Assembly: GCA_030546905.1 (NCBI GenBank)
Contig: JAUOPI010000007.1
Location: 62,001-126,000 of the forward strand
Direction: 5' to 3'
DNA from: Granulosicoccaceae sp. 1_MG-2023
GTDB taxonomy: Bacteria; Pseudomonadota; Gammaproteobacteria; Granulosicoccales; Granulosicoccaceae
Length of the DNA stretch: 64,000 nt
The notes under the pieces were generated by a model, which made no database searches, was not told where the DNA came from, and was given only the letters and a program-made list of their open reading frames with translations. Below, piece by piece: positions 9,403-18,497 of the stretch. How positions within the stretch are numbered: position 1 is the stretch's first letter; every line of letters starts with the position of its first letter. A program made the translations under genes and the position numbers.

Positions 9403-11136
9403 TTAATCCTTGGTGACTCGGTTGGCTTCTTCAAGACTCATCACGCCTTGCAGTACTTTCTTCAGTGCTGACTGGCGCAGATCATCAATGCCTTCGGCTT
9501 TGGCCTGGTCGGCAACGTCGATAGCATTACCGCCTTCCATCACGATGCGCCCAATTGCTTCGGAGATGGGCATCACCTGATAGATACCAACACGGCCTTT
9601 GTAGCCATTGGTGCATTTGCTGCAGCCGACTGCCTTGTAGATTTTCAGATCCGGCGCATCGACCTGTTCCTCGGTAAAGCCCTCCAGAAGCAGGGCTTCG
9701 CGGGGAATATCCGCTTCGGCTTTACAATGCGGGCAAAGCCGGCGTCCGAGGCGCTGGGCGATAATCAATGTCACCGCGCTTGCAATATTAAACGGAGGGA
9801 TACCCATGTTCACGAGGCGCGACAGTGTCTGCGGCGCATCGTTGGTATGCAGGGTGGACAAAACAAGGTGACCGGTTTGCGCGGCCTTGATGGCGATACC
9901 ACCGGTTTCCAGGTCCCGGATCTCACCGACCATGATCACGTCCGGATCCTGACGCAGGAAGGACTTCAGGGCTTCGGCGAAGGTCAGTCCGGCTTTCGGA
10001 TTGACGTTAACCTGGTTTATACCCATCAGGTTGATCTCGGCCGGGTCTTCCGCCGTGGAGATGTTGGTGTCCGGGGTGTTGAGGATATTCAGGCCCGTAT
10101 AGAGTGACACCGTCTTACCGGAACCGGTCGGGCCGGTAACCAGAATCATACCGTAGGGATTGGACAGGGCTTTGAGATAAAGCTCTTTCTGCTCGGGCTC
10201 GTAGCCCAGGGCATCGATGCCAAGCTGCGCGCTGCTCGGGTCCAGAATACGCAGTACGGTTTTCTCGCCGAACAGGGTCGGGCAGGTGTTAACACGAAAG
10301 TCGATAGCACGTGTTTTGGACAGTTTCAATTTGATCCGGCCGTCCTGCGGCACGCGGCGTTCGGAAATATCCATGCGCGACATAACCTTCAGGCGCGCAG
10401 TGATTTTCTCAGACATGGCCAGCGGCGGATTGGCCACTTCGTGCAGTATGCCGTCGATACGGAAACGGACGCGGAAAACCTTCTCATAAGGCTCGATATG
10501 GATATCCGACGCACCGCGCTTGATGGCGTCGAGCAGGACTTTGTTAACGAAGCGTACCACCGGCGTTTCGTCCGCGGCATTGGCATCGGGGTTGTAGTCC
10601 TCATCATCCTCGGACTCTATATCGAGATCGTCGAAACTGGAGTCCAGATCACTGCCGAAACTCTGGTCGGCACCGGCGATAGCCTGTTGAATCAGCGCTT
10701 CAAGCTTGAGCTCTTCGGCCAGCACTGCTTCAACACGCAGACCGGAGGCGAACTTATACGCATCCATCGCCTGGGTATTGGTGGGGTCGGACAGGGCAAT
10801 AAAGAGTTTCTGCCCCTTGACCGCAATCGGCACCGCCCGGTGCTGATTGATCAGCTCTTCGTTGATGTGCTTCTGAGGCAGCGAATCCGGTGATAAGGCG
10901 GCAACGTCAAATACCGGCATACCGAATTCCCGGCCCAGAGAGACCGCGATCAGACTTTCGGAGAGATTGAGGTTATGCACCAGATAGTTAACGAGAGGTT
11001 TATGGCTCTCGCGTGCTTCAGAGACTGCGTCCAATGCGTCCTTTTCACTGATCAGACCGTCTTTGACGAGTCGCTTGGGTAAGCCGGATAGTGGGGCTGA
11101 ATTGTTACGCTCTGAGTTGGCGGTACTTGCCTGCAT
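9403..11136 (-). CDS. pilB: Type IV pilus assembly ATPase PilB
   Basis: Hexameric cytoplasmic ATPase that powers pilus extension. It is 577 residues. The N-terminal MshEN/N1 domain (residues ~20-150) is followed by an acidic linker (~160-190). The ATPase core has Walker A GPTGSGKT at 335-342, the Asp box and Walker B (DPDVIMVGEIRDLET), the His box (HTNDAPQTL) and the zinc tetracysteine motif CPHC...CSKC typical of PilB/GspE. Its neighbours are pilC directly downstream and the two pilin genes upstream. No tandem GspE duplication is present. Confidence 0.97.
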   Translation of the reverse strand: MQASTANSERNNSAPLSGLPKRLVKDGLISEKDALDAVSEARESHKPLVNYLVHNLNLSESLIAVSLGREFGMPVFDVAALSPDSLPQKHINEELINQHRAVPIAVKGQKLFIALSDPTNTQAMDAYKFASGLRVEAVLAEELKLEALIQQAIAGADQSFGSDLDSSFDDLDIESEDDEDYNPDANAADETPVVRFVNKVLLDAIKRGASDIHIEPYEKVFRVRFRIDGILHEVANPPLAMSEKITARLKVMSRMDISERRVPQDGRIKLKLSKTRAIDFRVNTCPTLFGEKTVLRILDPSSAQLGIDALGYEPEQKELYLKALSNPYGMILVTGPTGSGKTVSLYTGLNILNTPDTNISTAEDPAEINLMGINQVNVNPKAGLTFAEALKSFLRQDPDVIMVGEIRDLETGGIAIKAAQTGHLVLSTLHTNDAPQTLSRLVNMGIPPFNIASAVTLIIAQRLGRRLCPHCKAEADIPREALLLEGFTEEQVDAPDLKIYKAVGCSKCTNGYKGRVGIYQVMPISEAIGRIVMEGGNAIDVADQAKAEGIDDLRQSALKKVLQGVMSLEEANRVTKD

Positions 11137-11301
11137 TTGCTGTTACCAGAAACTGTTTATGGGTTCTGACTCTGTATCGGCAAAGAAGCCGATGGCTGAA
11201 GGACAAGCTGTGGCTGACGCGCAATTTATCTGCAGGTCTTTAACAAAAGAAAGGTGCGGTGCGGGAAGGCTTACGCTGGGTGAATAAACGAATAGGGGGA
11301 G

Positions 11302-11703
11302 TTAGCAGGATTTGGGTCTGTACTTTTCTTCCATCGTGGTGGTGCATGTCCATTCACCGGATGTCGTTCTGTGCAGGGAAAGAGACAAACCGTTCAATGC
11401 GGATGCCGCATTTCCACCGAAGGTTGCCTTCAGTGTGTCAGAAGTTGAGGAAAGGTCAGCAGTGACTGAGCTTGTCAGATTGGATGCAACGAATTCGATA
11501 CCACAATCTGTGTTGAGAAGGCGATTTTCCAGAATACAGTTTTCTGCGGCCGTACGATAAGCGTTAAGTTCAGTATAAACCCGTGTTGCCTGGCTTCGTA
11601 TTATATAAGTTTGGTACTGGGAAAATCCGGTTGCGGCTAAGATTGAGACTATAGCCATCGTAACCATCAATTCCAATATTGAGAAACCAAGTGTTTTTCG
11701 CAT
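11302..11703 (-). CDS. Second type IVa pilin-like protein (divergent PilA paralogue)
   Basis: A 133-residue prepilin. The start at 11703 was chosen because it places MRKTLG directly before the mature FSILELMVTMAIVSILAA helix, giving a six-residue leader and the conserved Gly(-1)/Phe(+1)/Glu(+5). Longer in-frame versions would give an implausible leader. An AGGT ribosome binding site precedes it. It resembles the adjacent PilA along its length (ATRVYTELNAYRTAAENC versus [18 protein letters not shown]) and shares the paired C-terminal cysteines (WTCTT...KSC), so it probably arose by tandem duplication. Its mature N-terminus FSILEL departs from the standard FTLIEL. It contains one N-X-T sequon (SNLTSS). 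It could be an alternative major pilin or a minor one. Confidence 0.88.
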   Translation of the reverse strand: MRKTLGFSILELMVTMAIVSILAATGFSQYQTYIIRSQATRVYTELNAYRTAAENCILENRLLNTDCGIEFVASNLTSSVTADLSSTSDTLKATFGGNAASALNGLSLSLHRTTSGEWTCTTTMEEKYRPKSC

Positions 11704-11756
11704 GCAACTTACCTGTTGTCCGTATGCTTGGTCGGGATTGCGCAGCTTGCCGCCTG

Positions 11757-11791
11757 TAAAAAAAATGGAAGGGGCGAAGAGCCCCTTCCAT
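11757..11791 (-). terminator. Rho-independent terminator of pilA
   Basis: On the minus strand an 11-bp perfect stem (ATGGAAGGGGC with its complement, 5-base loop) is followed by a run of eight T's, 26 bases after the pilA stop. It separates pilA from the second pilin gene, so the two need not be expressed at the same level. Read-through is the only obvious supply for the downstream pilin unless it has its own promoter in the ~50-base gap. Confidence 0.9.
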
Positions 11792-11816
11792 CTTATGTGG
11801 CTTATAGCCTTAGCTA

Positions 11817-12227
11817 TCATTTACCCGGGCAGTTCGGCGTAGTGTATTTTGAAGGGGCGGTAGTGGCGCATGTCCAGGCACCGTTGCCATCCCGCGTCCA
11901 AGTAACTGTTTCGCCGTCCAGGGTAGTCGCGGCATTATTGCCAAGTGTGGCCACCAGAGAGTTAGTGTTGAGCGTGACTTCTTTTACCAAGTTGGAAGAA
12001 GTCGCATCATAACCAAACTCACAATCGGCTTTGGCGATACCTTCAAGGGTACAAGTCTCAGCTGCCGTACGAACGCTACCGAGTTCTCCGACAACGCGTG
12101 TGACTTGCGCTTTAGCAACGTAGTTCTGATACTGCGGTACTGCAACCGCGGCCAGAATACCGATGATCGCGATAACGATCATCAATTCGATCAGTGTAAA
12201 GCCCTGTTGTGCTTTTTGTTTCATCAT
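11817..12227 (-). CDS. pilA: Type IV major pilin PilA
   Basis: Structural subunit of the type IV pilus. It is 136 residues from the first of two adjacent ATG codons. A nine-residue leader ending in Gly is followed by the processed helix [20 protein letters not shown] with Phe+1 and Glu+5, cut by PilD. The C-terminal pair of cysteines (WTCATT...NC) would form the usual disulfide loop. The protein lacks any N-X-S/T sequon that I can find. An RBS-like GGAG lies ~10 bases upstream. The gene is preceded by a sigma-54 type promoter and a double palindrome, and is followed by its own terminator. Confidence 0.95.
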   Translation of the reverse strand: MMKQKAQQGFTLIELMIVIAIIGILAAVAVPQYQNYVAKAQVTRVVGELGSVRTAAETCTLEGIAKADCEFGYDATSSNLVKEVTLNTNSLVATLGNNAATTLDGETVTWTRDGNGAWTCATTAPSKYTTPNCPGK

Positions 12228-12318
12228 GTCTTTCTTTCTCCAGAAAAATAAGTCTTGTTACATCACATCATGAGTCAGCGATTGAACCGGCAGATCCGGT
12301 CAAAGCTGATTTAACGGT

Positions 12319-12334
12319 AGCAGCAGCTATGCCA
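12319..12334 (-). promoter_or_regulatory. Sigma-54 (RpoN) promoter of pilA
   Basis: Minus-strand TGGCATAGCTGCTGCT has the diagnostic GG-N10-GC spacing and matches the -24/-12 consensus TGGCACG-N4-TTGCW at most positions. It lies about 90 bases upstream of the pilA start and implies a leader of ~80 bases. RpoN-dependent pilA transcription activated by PilR is established in Pseudomonas, and pilR is the next gene upstream. Confidence 0.75.
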
Positions 12335-12411
12335 ATCGCTGCCAACATCAGTAACTCATTGAAAATAAAGAGATGATGCGTTTCCTGACCAAGCTGCTGC
12401 GCAGTTTTTTT

Positions 12412-12444
12412 GTCACCGGGTGACAATTTGTGTCATCCGGTGAC
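12412..12444. promoter_or_regulatory. Double palindrome upstream of pilA: candidate PilR enhancer
   Basis: Two 13-base palindromes, GTCACCGGGTGAC (perfect, 12412-12424) and GTCATCCGGTGAC (one mismatch, 12432-12444), have centres exactly 20 bases apart, about two helical turns. They lie ~80-110 bases upstream of the sigma-54 promoter, the expected location of an activator site. They contain TGTCA words like those reported in PilR sites. The remaining ~420 bases between pilA and pilR hold no gene I can support. Confidence 0.65.
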
Positions 12445-12647
12445 GTCATTGTTAGTCAGAATCAGGCGAAAAGCTGACCTAACCCGGGGTGTAACTGTCA
12501 CATCGCTCGCCGTCGCTGCTGACAGCTGCGGGTTTGCGGCAGCGATTGCCGCGAATACCGGGCGGTTTGCTATTGCCATGGCCCGGTAAGCTTTGTGGAC
12601 GCGCATTTGTAAAACACAGTCGTGTCCAAGTCCTGCTGTGCCGCAGT

Positions 12648-14111
12648 TTAGGTCTGAGCTTGTATTTTCTGTAAACGATAACGTAGCTGACGATAGCTCA
12701 GGCCCAGTTCCTCGGCGGCGGCTTTGCGATTCCATTGATGCTTTTGCAGCGTCGTCAGGATCAGTTGGGTTTCGGCGTCCTGTGCCTGGTTCAGGCTGGC
12801 CTGATAGCGCACGCTGGCAGGCGCCGGTTCAGCGGCTTCGGTTGCAACGTTGCTGATCTGCGGTGGTGCGCTTGCCGTTGACGTTTGCAGGTTGAGGTCC
12901 TCAGGACTTAAGGCCTCGCCTTCGGCCAGAGTTACGGCGCGTTCCAGCACGTTTTCCAACTCACGCACATTACCGGCGTAGTGAAAACTCATGAGGGCCT
13001 GCATGGCCGCGTCGCTGACCGGGAAGGGCGCATCCCCCCAGCGCTCGGCGATACGCGCCAGAGTGAAGTGCACCAGAGCGGGAATGTCCTCACGCCGTTC
13101 ACGCAAGGGCGGCACTTGCAGGCCGATGACGTTGAGGCGGTAGTAAAGATCGTGCCGGAAGCGCGATTCGGCCACTTCCTGCTCCAGGTTTTTGTAACTG
13201 GCGCTGATGATGCGGACGTTGATCGGTATCTCGTGCGTGGCGCCGACCGGTTTGACGGCTTTTTCCTGAATCACCCGCAACAGTTTCACCTGCATAAACA
13301 GTGGCAGTTCAGCGACTTCATCGAGAAACAGCGTGCCGTCTTCAGCGGCCTGAAATAGACCGGGTTTGTCTTCGGTCGCGCCGGTGAAGCTGCCTTTTTT
13401 ATGGCCGAAGAATTCGCTTTCCATCAGTTCGGCGGGAATCGCGCCGCAGTTAACCGGAATAAACGGCCCCGTGGCGCGGGGACCGCAGTCATGGATCAGC
13501 CGGGCAACCAGTTCCTTACCGGTGCCGGACTCGCCGTTGATCAATACCGGTGCCTGGCTGCGGGCGAGTTTACGGATCATTTTTTTGAGCTGCTGCATGG
13601 GGGCCGATTGGCCGAGCAAGCGCGCATCCAGTTCTTCGCCGACTGTATCTTCTGCCGTGCTTGTATTGTCTTCAACGTGTGACGGGTTTGCGTTTTGCCG
13701 GCCGGACTTGTCCGTCTCTGAAGCCGGGAGCGGTTTTTCCTGTACGGCGGCGGCATTGGCCGCCGATTCGATCAGCTTACGCAGTAGCTTCAGGTTGACC
13801 GGTTTGGAGACAAAGTCAAAGGCACCGTTTTTCATTGCGGTTACAGCCGCATCCATACTGCCGTGGGCGGTGATGACTGCCACCGGAATATCCGGGTGAT
13901 GCTCTTGCATATAGCTGACAAAATCCACGCCGTTACCGTCGGGCAGACGCATATCGGTCAGACAAACATCGATCGGGTAGGCGTCCAGCAGATTGCGTGC
14001 TTCGCTGAGATTGGCGGCGGCATGGCAATCGAGACCGAGGCGTGACACGGTAATCGACACCAGTTCGCGGATATCCGGTTCGTCGTCGATGATTAAGGCC
14101 GTACGGGTCAT
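12648..14111 (-). CDS. pilR: NtrC-family response regulator PilR
   Basis: Sigma-54-dependent activator of pilA. It is 487 residues: receiver domain with phospho-acceptor D53 (CLTDMRLPDGNG), a low-complexity linker at ~125-160, AAA+ domain with Walker A GESGTGKE (193-200) and the sigma-54 contact loop GSFTGA (240-245; the common form is GAFTGA), and a Fis-type HTH at the end (RKAAAEELGLSYRQLRYRL). The Ser in the GAFTGA loop is a known natural variant in PilR proteins. It overlaps pilS by 4 bases (ATGA), so the pair is translationally coupled, and sits directly upstream of its presumed target pilA. Confidence 0.95.
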   Translation of the reverse strand: MTRTALIIDDEPDIRELVSITVSRLGLDCHAAANLSEARNLLDAYPIDVCLTDMRLPDGNGVDFVSYMQEHHPDIPVAVITAHGSMDAAVTAMKNGAFDFVSKPVNLKLLRKLIESAANAAAVQEKPLPASETDKSGRQNANPSHVEDNTSTAEDTVGEELDARLLGQSAPMQQLKKMIRKLARSQAPVLINGESGTGKELVARLIHDCGPRATGPFIPVNCGAIPAELMESEFFGHKKGSFTGATEDKPGLFQAAEDGTLFLDEVAELPLFMQVKLLRVIQEKAVKPVGATHEIPINVRIISASYKNLEQEVAESRFRHDLYYRLNVIGLQVPPLRERREDIPALVHFTLARIAERWGDAPFPVSDAAMQALMSFHYAGNVRELENVLERAVTLAEGEALSPEDLNLQTSTASAPPQISNVATEAAEPAPASVRYQASLNQAQDAETQLILTTLQKHQWNRKAAAEELGLSYRQLRYRLQKIQAQT

Positions 14112-15712
14112 GGTTGTGTTTCCCGGGATGTTGACAGGAGCAAGCGAAAGTCGGCGCCCAGCGGCGAAGGCAGGCAGCTGATGCGGGCGTGGTTGGCCTC
14201 ACACAGCTCACGGATAATAAACAAGCCAAGCCCTGTGCCGTCATGGCGCGTGGTGAAAAAGGGTTCAAAGATATCGTCGGCTTTGTCGGCGTCGATGCCG
14301 CAGCCGTTATCACGGATATTCAGTGCGATGCGCGGCGCCCCGGGAATCTGCTCCACATGCAGTTCGATGCTGAGGTCGTCACGGTTCGGATTATGGGCCA
14401 CGGTATTGCCGCACAGATTGGCCAGAATCTGTTCCAGGTGGGATACATCGAACTGCACTTCGACCGCCTCAGGGCAGTGCACCCGGATGCTGACCGCTTC
14501 ATGGCAGCGGTTGCTGAACTGGGTCAGGAATGCCTGCAGGTCGATGTTCTCGGGATGGCTTTTGTCGCGCCGCGAGAGCTGCAGTATGTCTTCGATAATG
14601 CGGTTGATGCGTTGGCAGTGCCGTTCGGCGATGCCCAGCAGGCGGTGGTCTTCAGCGGGCAGACTGTCGTTCTCGTCGAGTAACTGTACGGCGTTGGCAA
14701 TGGCGGCCAGCGGATTGCGGATTTCATGGGCGATGCTGGCGGTCAGCCCGCCAAGCGAGGCGAGTTTCAGCTGCTGCACCTGATGTGCAACCAGGCTGTA
14801 GTCTTCCAGGCTGATCAGCGTGCCGTGGCGGCCGAGCGCACTGAAGTGCGGCAGCAGCTCCATTTCGTTACGTTCGGCGCGGAACGGTTTTATGCCCGCG
14901 TAGGGCTCGCGCTTCCATTGCAGAAAACTGTTCTGCAAGGCCGGGCTGACCTGAGACAAATACACGCGTTCGCTGCCGGCCTGCCAGCCGATCAGGCGTG
15001 CGGCGCTCTGGTTAATCAGGCGAATCTGCCACTCGGGATCGATCACAATCAGCCCCGAATCCATGTTCTCAATAATGTGCTGATTGAGTTCCTCGGCGCG
15101 GAACATGGTCTCCAGCAGTGCTTTCTCGTCGCTGCGCGCGGGGAAAAACCGCCGCATGACCACCGAGGTGATATAGGCCACGGCGAACAGGGAGATACCG
15201 AGTATGCCGGATTTGATAAAACTGCCGCTCTGCACATGCGCCAGCATGCTCAGGTAGGTTTCCTGCGCGAGCACGGCGGTGGTGGCGATGGCGGCGAATA
15301 AAAACGTGTAGCGCGCCGGTGTGAAGGCGCCGATGATGGCGATATTGGCGATCATCAGCATGCCCAGACCGCTTTCGATCCCGCCGCTGGCAAACATCAG
15401 CACGGACAGGAAGATGATATCCGCATAGGCCTGAAGGTAGAGCTGCGTATCGTGTGCGGGTTTGCGAATGCGGATCAGATGGTTAAACACAACCCCGGCG
15501 GCCAGATAGACCATCAGCGCCTGATGGAAAAGGGCGTGGTTGGCCTGTCCCAGCACGCTCGGTTCGGGGCTCAGGTAGAACAGCGCGGTCATGCCGACCA
15601 ACAGGATCAGGCGGTAATTGCCCAGCAAACGCAGGGCATACCAATCCGCCGCCGGCGTGGTGTCCGGTGTGTCGGTAAGACGGTGTTGCTGTGTGCTGTC
15701 TGTGCTGGCCAT
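14108..15712 (-). CDS. pilS: Sensor histidine kinase PilS
   Basis: Inner membrane kinase that senses PilA in the membrane and phosphorylates PilR. From the ATG at 15712 it has 534 residues; an upstream in-frame ATG at 15778 would add 22 residues that look unlike a protein. There are about six hydrophobic segments (residues ~28-200), then a PAS domain (IIENMDSGLIVIDPEWQIRL), HisKA with phospho-acceptor His in SIAHEIRNPLAAI, and HATPase with DNGCGID and GTGLGLFI. It lies between bamD and pilR on the minus strand. Confidence 0.94.
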   Translation of the reverse strand: MASTDSTQQHRLTDTPDTTPAADWYALRLLGNYRLILLVGMTALFYLSPEPSVLGQANHALFHQALMVYLAAGVVFNHLIRIRKPAHDTQLYLQAYADIIFLSVLMFASGGIESGLGMLMIANIAIIGAFTPARYTFLFAAIATTAVLAQETYLSMLAHVQSGSFIKSGILGISLFAVAYITSVVMRRFFPARSDEKALLETMFRAEELNQHIIENMDSGLIVIDPEWQIRLINQSAARLIGWQAGSERVYLSQVSPALQNSFLQWKREPYAGIKPFRAERNEMELLPHFSALGRHGTLISLEDYSLVAHQVQQLKLASLGGLTASIAHEIRNPLAAIANAVQLLDENDSLPAEDHRLLGIAERHCQRINRIIEDILQLSRRDKSHPENIDLQAFLTQFSNRCHEAVSIRVHCPEAVEVQFDVSHLEQILANLCGNTVAHNPNRDDLSIELHVEQIPGAPRIALNIRDNGCGIDADKADDIFEPFFTTRHDGTGLGLFIIRELCEANHARISCLPSPLGADFRLLLSTSRETQP

Positions 15713-15819
15713 GCATCGCCCGCCGTCGGCAGAGGCGGCTTTGTGAATTCGATGTGGGCTCAGCAGCAAAAAACACACCAGCGCCTGCCGGCGCCGGTGT
15801 GGCAGGGGGCGGGTCAGGC

Positions 15820-16623
15820 TTAGTTGTTGGCCGTGGTTTGCTTGCCGGTGTTGGTCTGGCCGCTGTTTTTGACCAGCTTATTGTCCGGATCATTCAGCGC
15901 CAGTATGGCCAGGGTTTTATCGGCCAGATCGTCCTGGCCCATGACGCGGTAGGCCTTGACCATAATCTCCAGTGCCTTGGGCGCTGAGGGGGTCTGGCCG
16001 AAGTGCTCGAGCAGATAGTCGCAACGGTTGATCGCCGCGACCATGGCGCCACGCTTATAGTAATAACGCGCAGTGAGCAGCTCGTGACGGGCCATTTGCT
16101 CACGCAGATAGATCATCCGCTGGCGCGCGTCTTCGCTGTACTGGCTGTCCGGGTAGCGGCGCAGCAGTGTGTCGAAGTTGGCGTAGGCCGATTGCAGCCA
16201 GTTCTGGTCCACCTTGGCGATATCCCGCGGAAACAGACGTTCCATCATCGACTGGCCGCGCGAGAAGTTGGCCAGCCCCTTGATATAGTAGGCGTAGGCC
16301 ACGGCTTCGTGCTGCGGATGCAGCTTTATAAACTGATCGGCCGAGGCGATTGCGTTGTCGAACTCGTCCTGTTTCAGGTAGGCGTAGGCGATGTCGAGCT
16401 GCGCCTGACGGGTGTAGTCGCCGAAGGGGAAACGCGATTCGAGAGTCTCGAAATAGCTCACGGCTGTGTCATACTCGCCGCGATTCATCTTCTTGGTGGC
16501 TTCGCGGTAGAGTTTTTCGGCACTCCAGTCGCGGGTCGGATCGTGTTCGTCTCCCGGATTGCCGGTGCTGGCGCAGCCGGTGATCAGAAGAAGCAACATC
16601 AGGGAAATCGGAATCAGGCGCAT
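15820..16623 (-). CDS. bamD: Outer membrane assembly lipoprotein BamD
   Basis: Essential TPR lipoprotein of the BAM complex that inserts beta-barrel proteins. The start at 16623 gives a signal peptide with a clear lipobox (LLLLITGC), which decides the start over a longer open frame to 16722. It is 267 residues with TPR repeats such as YREATKKMNRGEYDTAVSYF and AQLDIAYAYLKQDEFDNAI. It is divergent from rluD, the classic bamD/rluD arrangement, with a 127-base shared promoter region. The Asn/Thr-rich C-terminal tail is not conserved. Confidence 0.96.
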   Translation of the reverse strand: MRLIPISLMLLLLITGCASTGNPGDEHDPTRDWSAEKLYREATKKMNRGEYDTAVSYFETLESRFPFGDYTRQAQLDIAYAYLKQDEFDNAIASADQFIKLHPQHEAVAYAYYIKGLANFSRGQSMMERLFPRDIAKVDQNWLQSAYANFDTLLRRYPDSQYSEDARQRMIYLREQMARHELLTARYYYKRGAMVAAINRCDYLLEHFGQTPSAPKALEIMVKAYRVMGQDDLADKTLAILALNDPDNKLVKNSGQTNTGKQTTANN

Positions 16624-16750
16624 AAACGTGTCGGCACACAGAGTTGATCTGGCCGGCAAGTATAGCAATATCGGCCGGTGTTTCGCGCAGATTGCCGGCC
16701 AAAGCCCGTGGGTCCGCGGCATCAGATTGATTATTTTCAGGAAAGTTTAG

Positions 16751-17713
16751 GTGAGCGAAGAGGAAATTCTGGAATTTGAAGTGCCGTTTGAGCAGGCCGG
16801 CAAACGTCTGGATCAGGTCCTGGCCGGTTTGGCGGGCGATTACTCGCGCAGCCGCCTGCAAAGCTGGATCAAAAGCGGGCGGGTCACGGTCGACGGTGAG
16901 GTTCTGGCGCCGCGGGCTAAGCTCGCCGGCGGTGAGCGGCTGCGGGTTAACGCCGAGGCGGACCCGGCCGACGACACCATCGGCCCGGAGCCGGTGCCGC
17001 TGGATATCCTCTATGAGGACGAGCATATTCTTGTGATTAACAAACCGGCCGGGCTGGTCATGCATCCGGCCGCCGGCAACCGTACGGGCACGGTGCAGAA
17101 CGGTTTGCTGCATTACGACGCCGCGCTGGCCGCTGTGCCGCGTGCCGGCATTGTGCACCGGCTGGACAAGGACACCACCGGCTTGTTTGTGGTGGCGAAA
17201 ACGCTGCAGGCGCATAAGTCGCTGGTCGAACAACTGCAGCAACGCAGCGTCTCGCGTGAGTATCTGGCAATTGTTAATGGCACCCTGGTCAGCGGCGCGA
17301 CGGTGGATGCGCCGATCGGCCGCCACCCGAACGACCGCAAACGGATGGCGGTGCGGGAAAACGGCAAGGAAGCGATTACCCACTATCGTCTGGCGGAAAA
17401 ATACCGCGCACACACGCTGATTACGGTCAGGCTCGAGACCGGCCGCACGCATCAGATCCGCGTGCATCTTTCCCACAGCGGCCATCCGCTGCTGGGGGAT
17501 CTGACCTATGGCGGCAAACCGCGCTTCCCGCGTGGCTGTGATGAGTCGCTGCGCGAGGCGATCCGCAGCTTCCGCCGTCAGGCCCTGCATGCTTTCCGCC
17601 TCAGTCTGGTTCATCCGGCCAGTGCTGAGACCATGAGCTGGGAAGCGCCGGTGCCGCAGGATATGCAGGCTATGTGTGCGTGGCTGGCGGAGGATGTTAA
17701 AACCCATGGCTGA
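16751..17713 (+). CDS. rluD: 23S rRNA pseudouridine(1911/1915/1917) synthase RluD
   Basis: Makes the three pseudouridines in helix 69 of 23S rRNA. It is 320 residues from a GTG start (16751) with an AGGAAAG ribosome binding site. The N-terminal S4 RNA-binding domain (GKRLDQVL...SRSRLQSWIKSGRVTVDG) is followed by the catalytic domain with HRLDKDTTGL, catalytic Asp at residue 139. It overlaps the next gene pgeF by 8 bases. Confidence 0.96.
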   Translation: MSEEEILEFEVPFEQAGKRLDQVLAGLAGDYSRSRLQSWIKSGRVTVDGEVLAPRAKLAGGERLRVNAEADPADDTIGPEPVPLDILYEDEHILVINKPAGLVMHPAAGNRTGTVQNGLLHYDAALAAVPRAGIVHRLDKDTTGLFVVAKTLQAHKSLVEQLQQRSVSREYLAIVNGTLVSGATVDAPIGRHPNDRKRMAVRENGKEAITHYRLAEKYRAHTLITVRLETGRTHQIRVHLSHSGHPLLGDLTYGGKPRFPRGCDESLREAIRSFRRQALHAFRLSLVHPASAETMSWEAPVPQDMQAMCAWLAEDVKTHG

Positions 17714-18458
17714 AGCGGACTCGCATTATCTGCCGGTGGACTGGCCGGCGCCGGCCAATGTGCAGGCCTGGCAGACCACCCGCGCCGGTGGTGTCAGTGA
17801 AGGAGGCTATGCCAGTCTGAATCTGGGCGCCAATGTGGCCGATTCGCCTGAGAATGTGGCGGCCAACCGCGCACGCATGGTCGCGGCGTTGAATATGCCC
17901 GCCGAACCGGCCTGGATCCGTCTGGTGCACGGCACGCGGGTCTTAAGTGTCACGGGGCCGGTGCAGGACGCCGAGGCCGATGCGGTATACACGGACCGGC
18001 CCGGTTTGCCTTTGTTTATCCCCACGGCCGATTGCCTGCCGGTGCTGCTGGCCTCGCAGGACGGGCAGGAAATCGCTGGCGCCCATGCCGGCTGGCGCGG
18101 ACTGGCCGGCGGCGTGATCGAAAACACCGTCGCTGAGTTCCGCGCATCGCCGTCGCGGCTACTTGCCTGGCTGGGCCCGGCAATCGGTCCGGCGCATTTT
18201 GAGGTGGGCGAGGACGTATTCAGGGCGTTTGTGAGTGTCCATGCGGAGAACGCGCGTGCCTTTGTGCCGGCGGCGCAGCCGGGCAAGTACTTTGCCGATA
18301 TCTTTGAACTCGGCCGTCTGGCCTTGCATCGGGCCGGCGTCACGGCGGTGTACGGTGGCGGTGTCTGTACCTATTCGGATGAGCGGTTTTTTTCCTACCG
18401 CCGACAGGGCAGCGAAAGCGGCCGTATGGCCAGTCTGATCTGGATCGCGCCACGCTGA
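17706..18458 (+). CDS. pgeF: Purine nucleoside phosphorylase / laccase-domain protein PgeF (YfiH)
   Basis: Member of the YfiH/DUF152 family. Members have purine nucleoside phosphorylase/adenosine deaminase activity, and E. coli YfiH also edits peptidoglycan precursors. It is 250 residues from the ATG at 17706, which overlaps rluD by 8 bases. The conserved metal-site segments are present: LVHGTRV, TADCLPVLL and GAHAGWRGLAGGV, with the His/Cys/His ligands. The rluD-pgeF-clpB order is conserved in gammaproteobacteria. The older name is polyphenol oxidase. Confidence 0.92.
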   Translation: MAEADSHYLPVDWPAPANVQAWQTTRAGGVSEGGYASLNLGANVADSPENVAANRARMVAALNMPAEPAWIRLVHGTRVLSVTGPVQDAEADAVYTDRPGLPLFIPTADCLPVLLASQDGQEIAGAHAGWRGLAGGVIENTVAEFRASPSRLLAWLGPAIGPAHFEVGEDVFRAFVSVHAENARAFVPAAQPGKYFADIFELGRLALHRAGVTAVYGGGVCTYSDERFFSYRRQGSESGRMASLIWIAPR

Positions 18459-18497
18459 AACAGTGGCAAAAAAGCCGGCTTTCCCTGCCCGGCACAC

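Noticed and set aside
12433-12735. Minus-strand open frame of 100 codons between pilA and pilR
   Set aside because: It overlaps the pilR coding end and the palindromic control region, and shows no protein-like composition.
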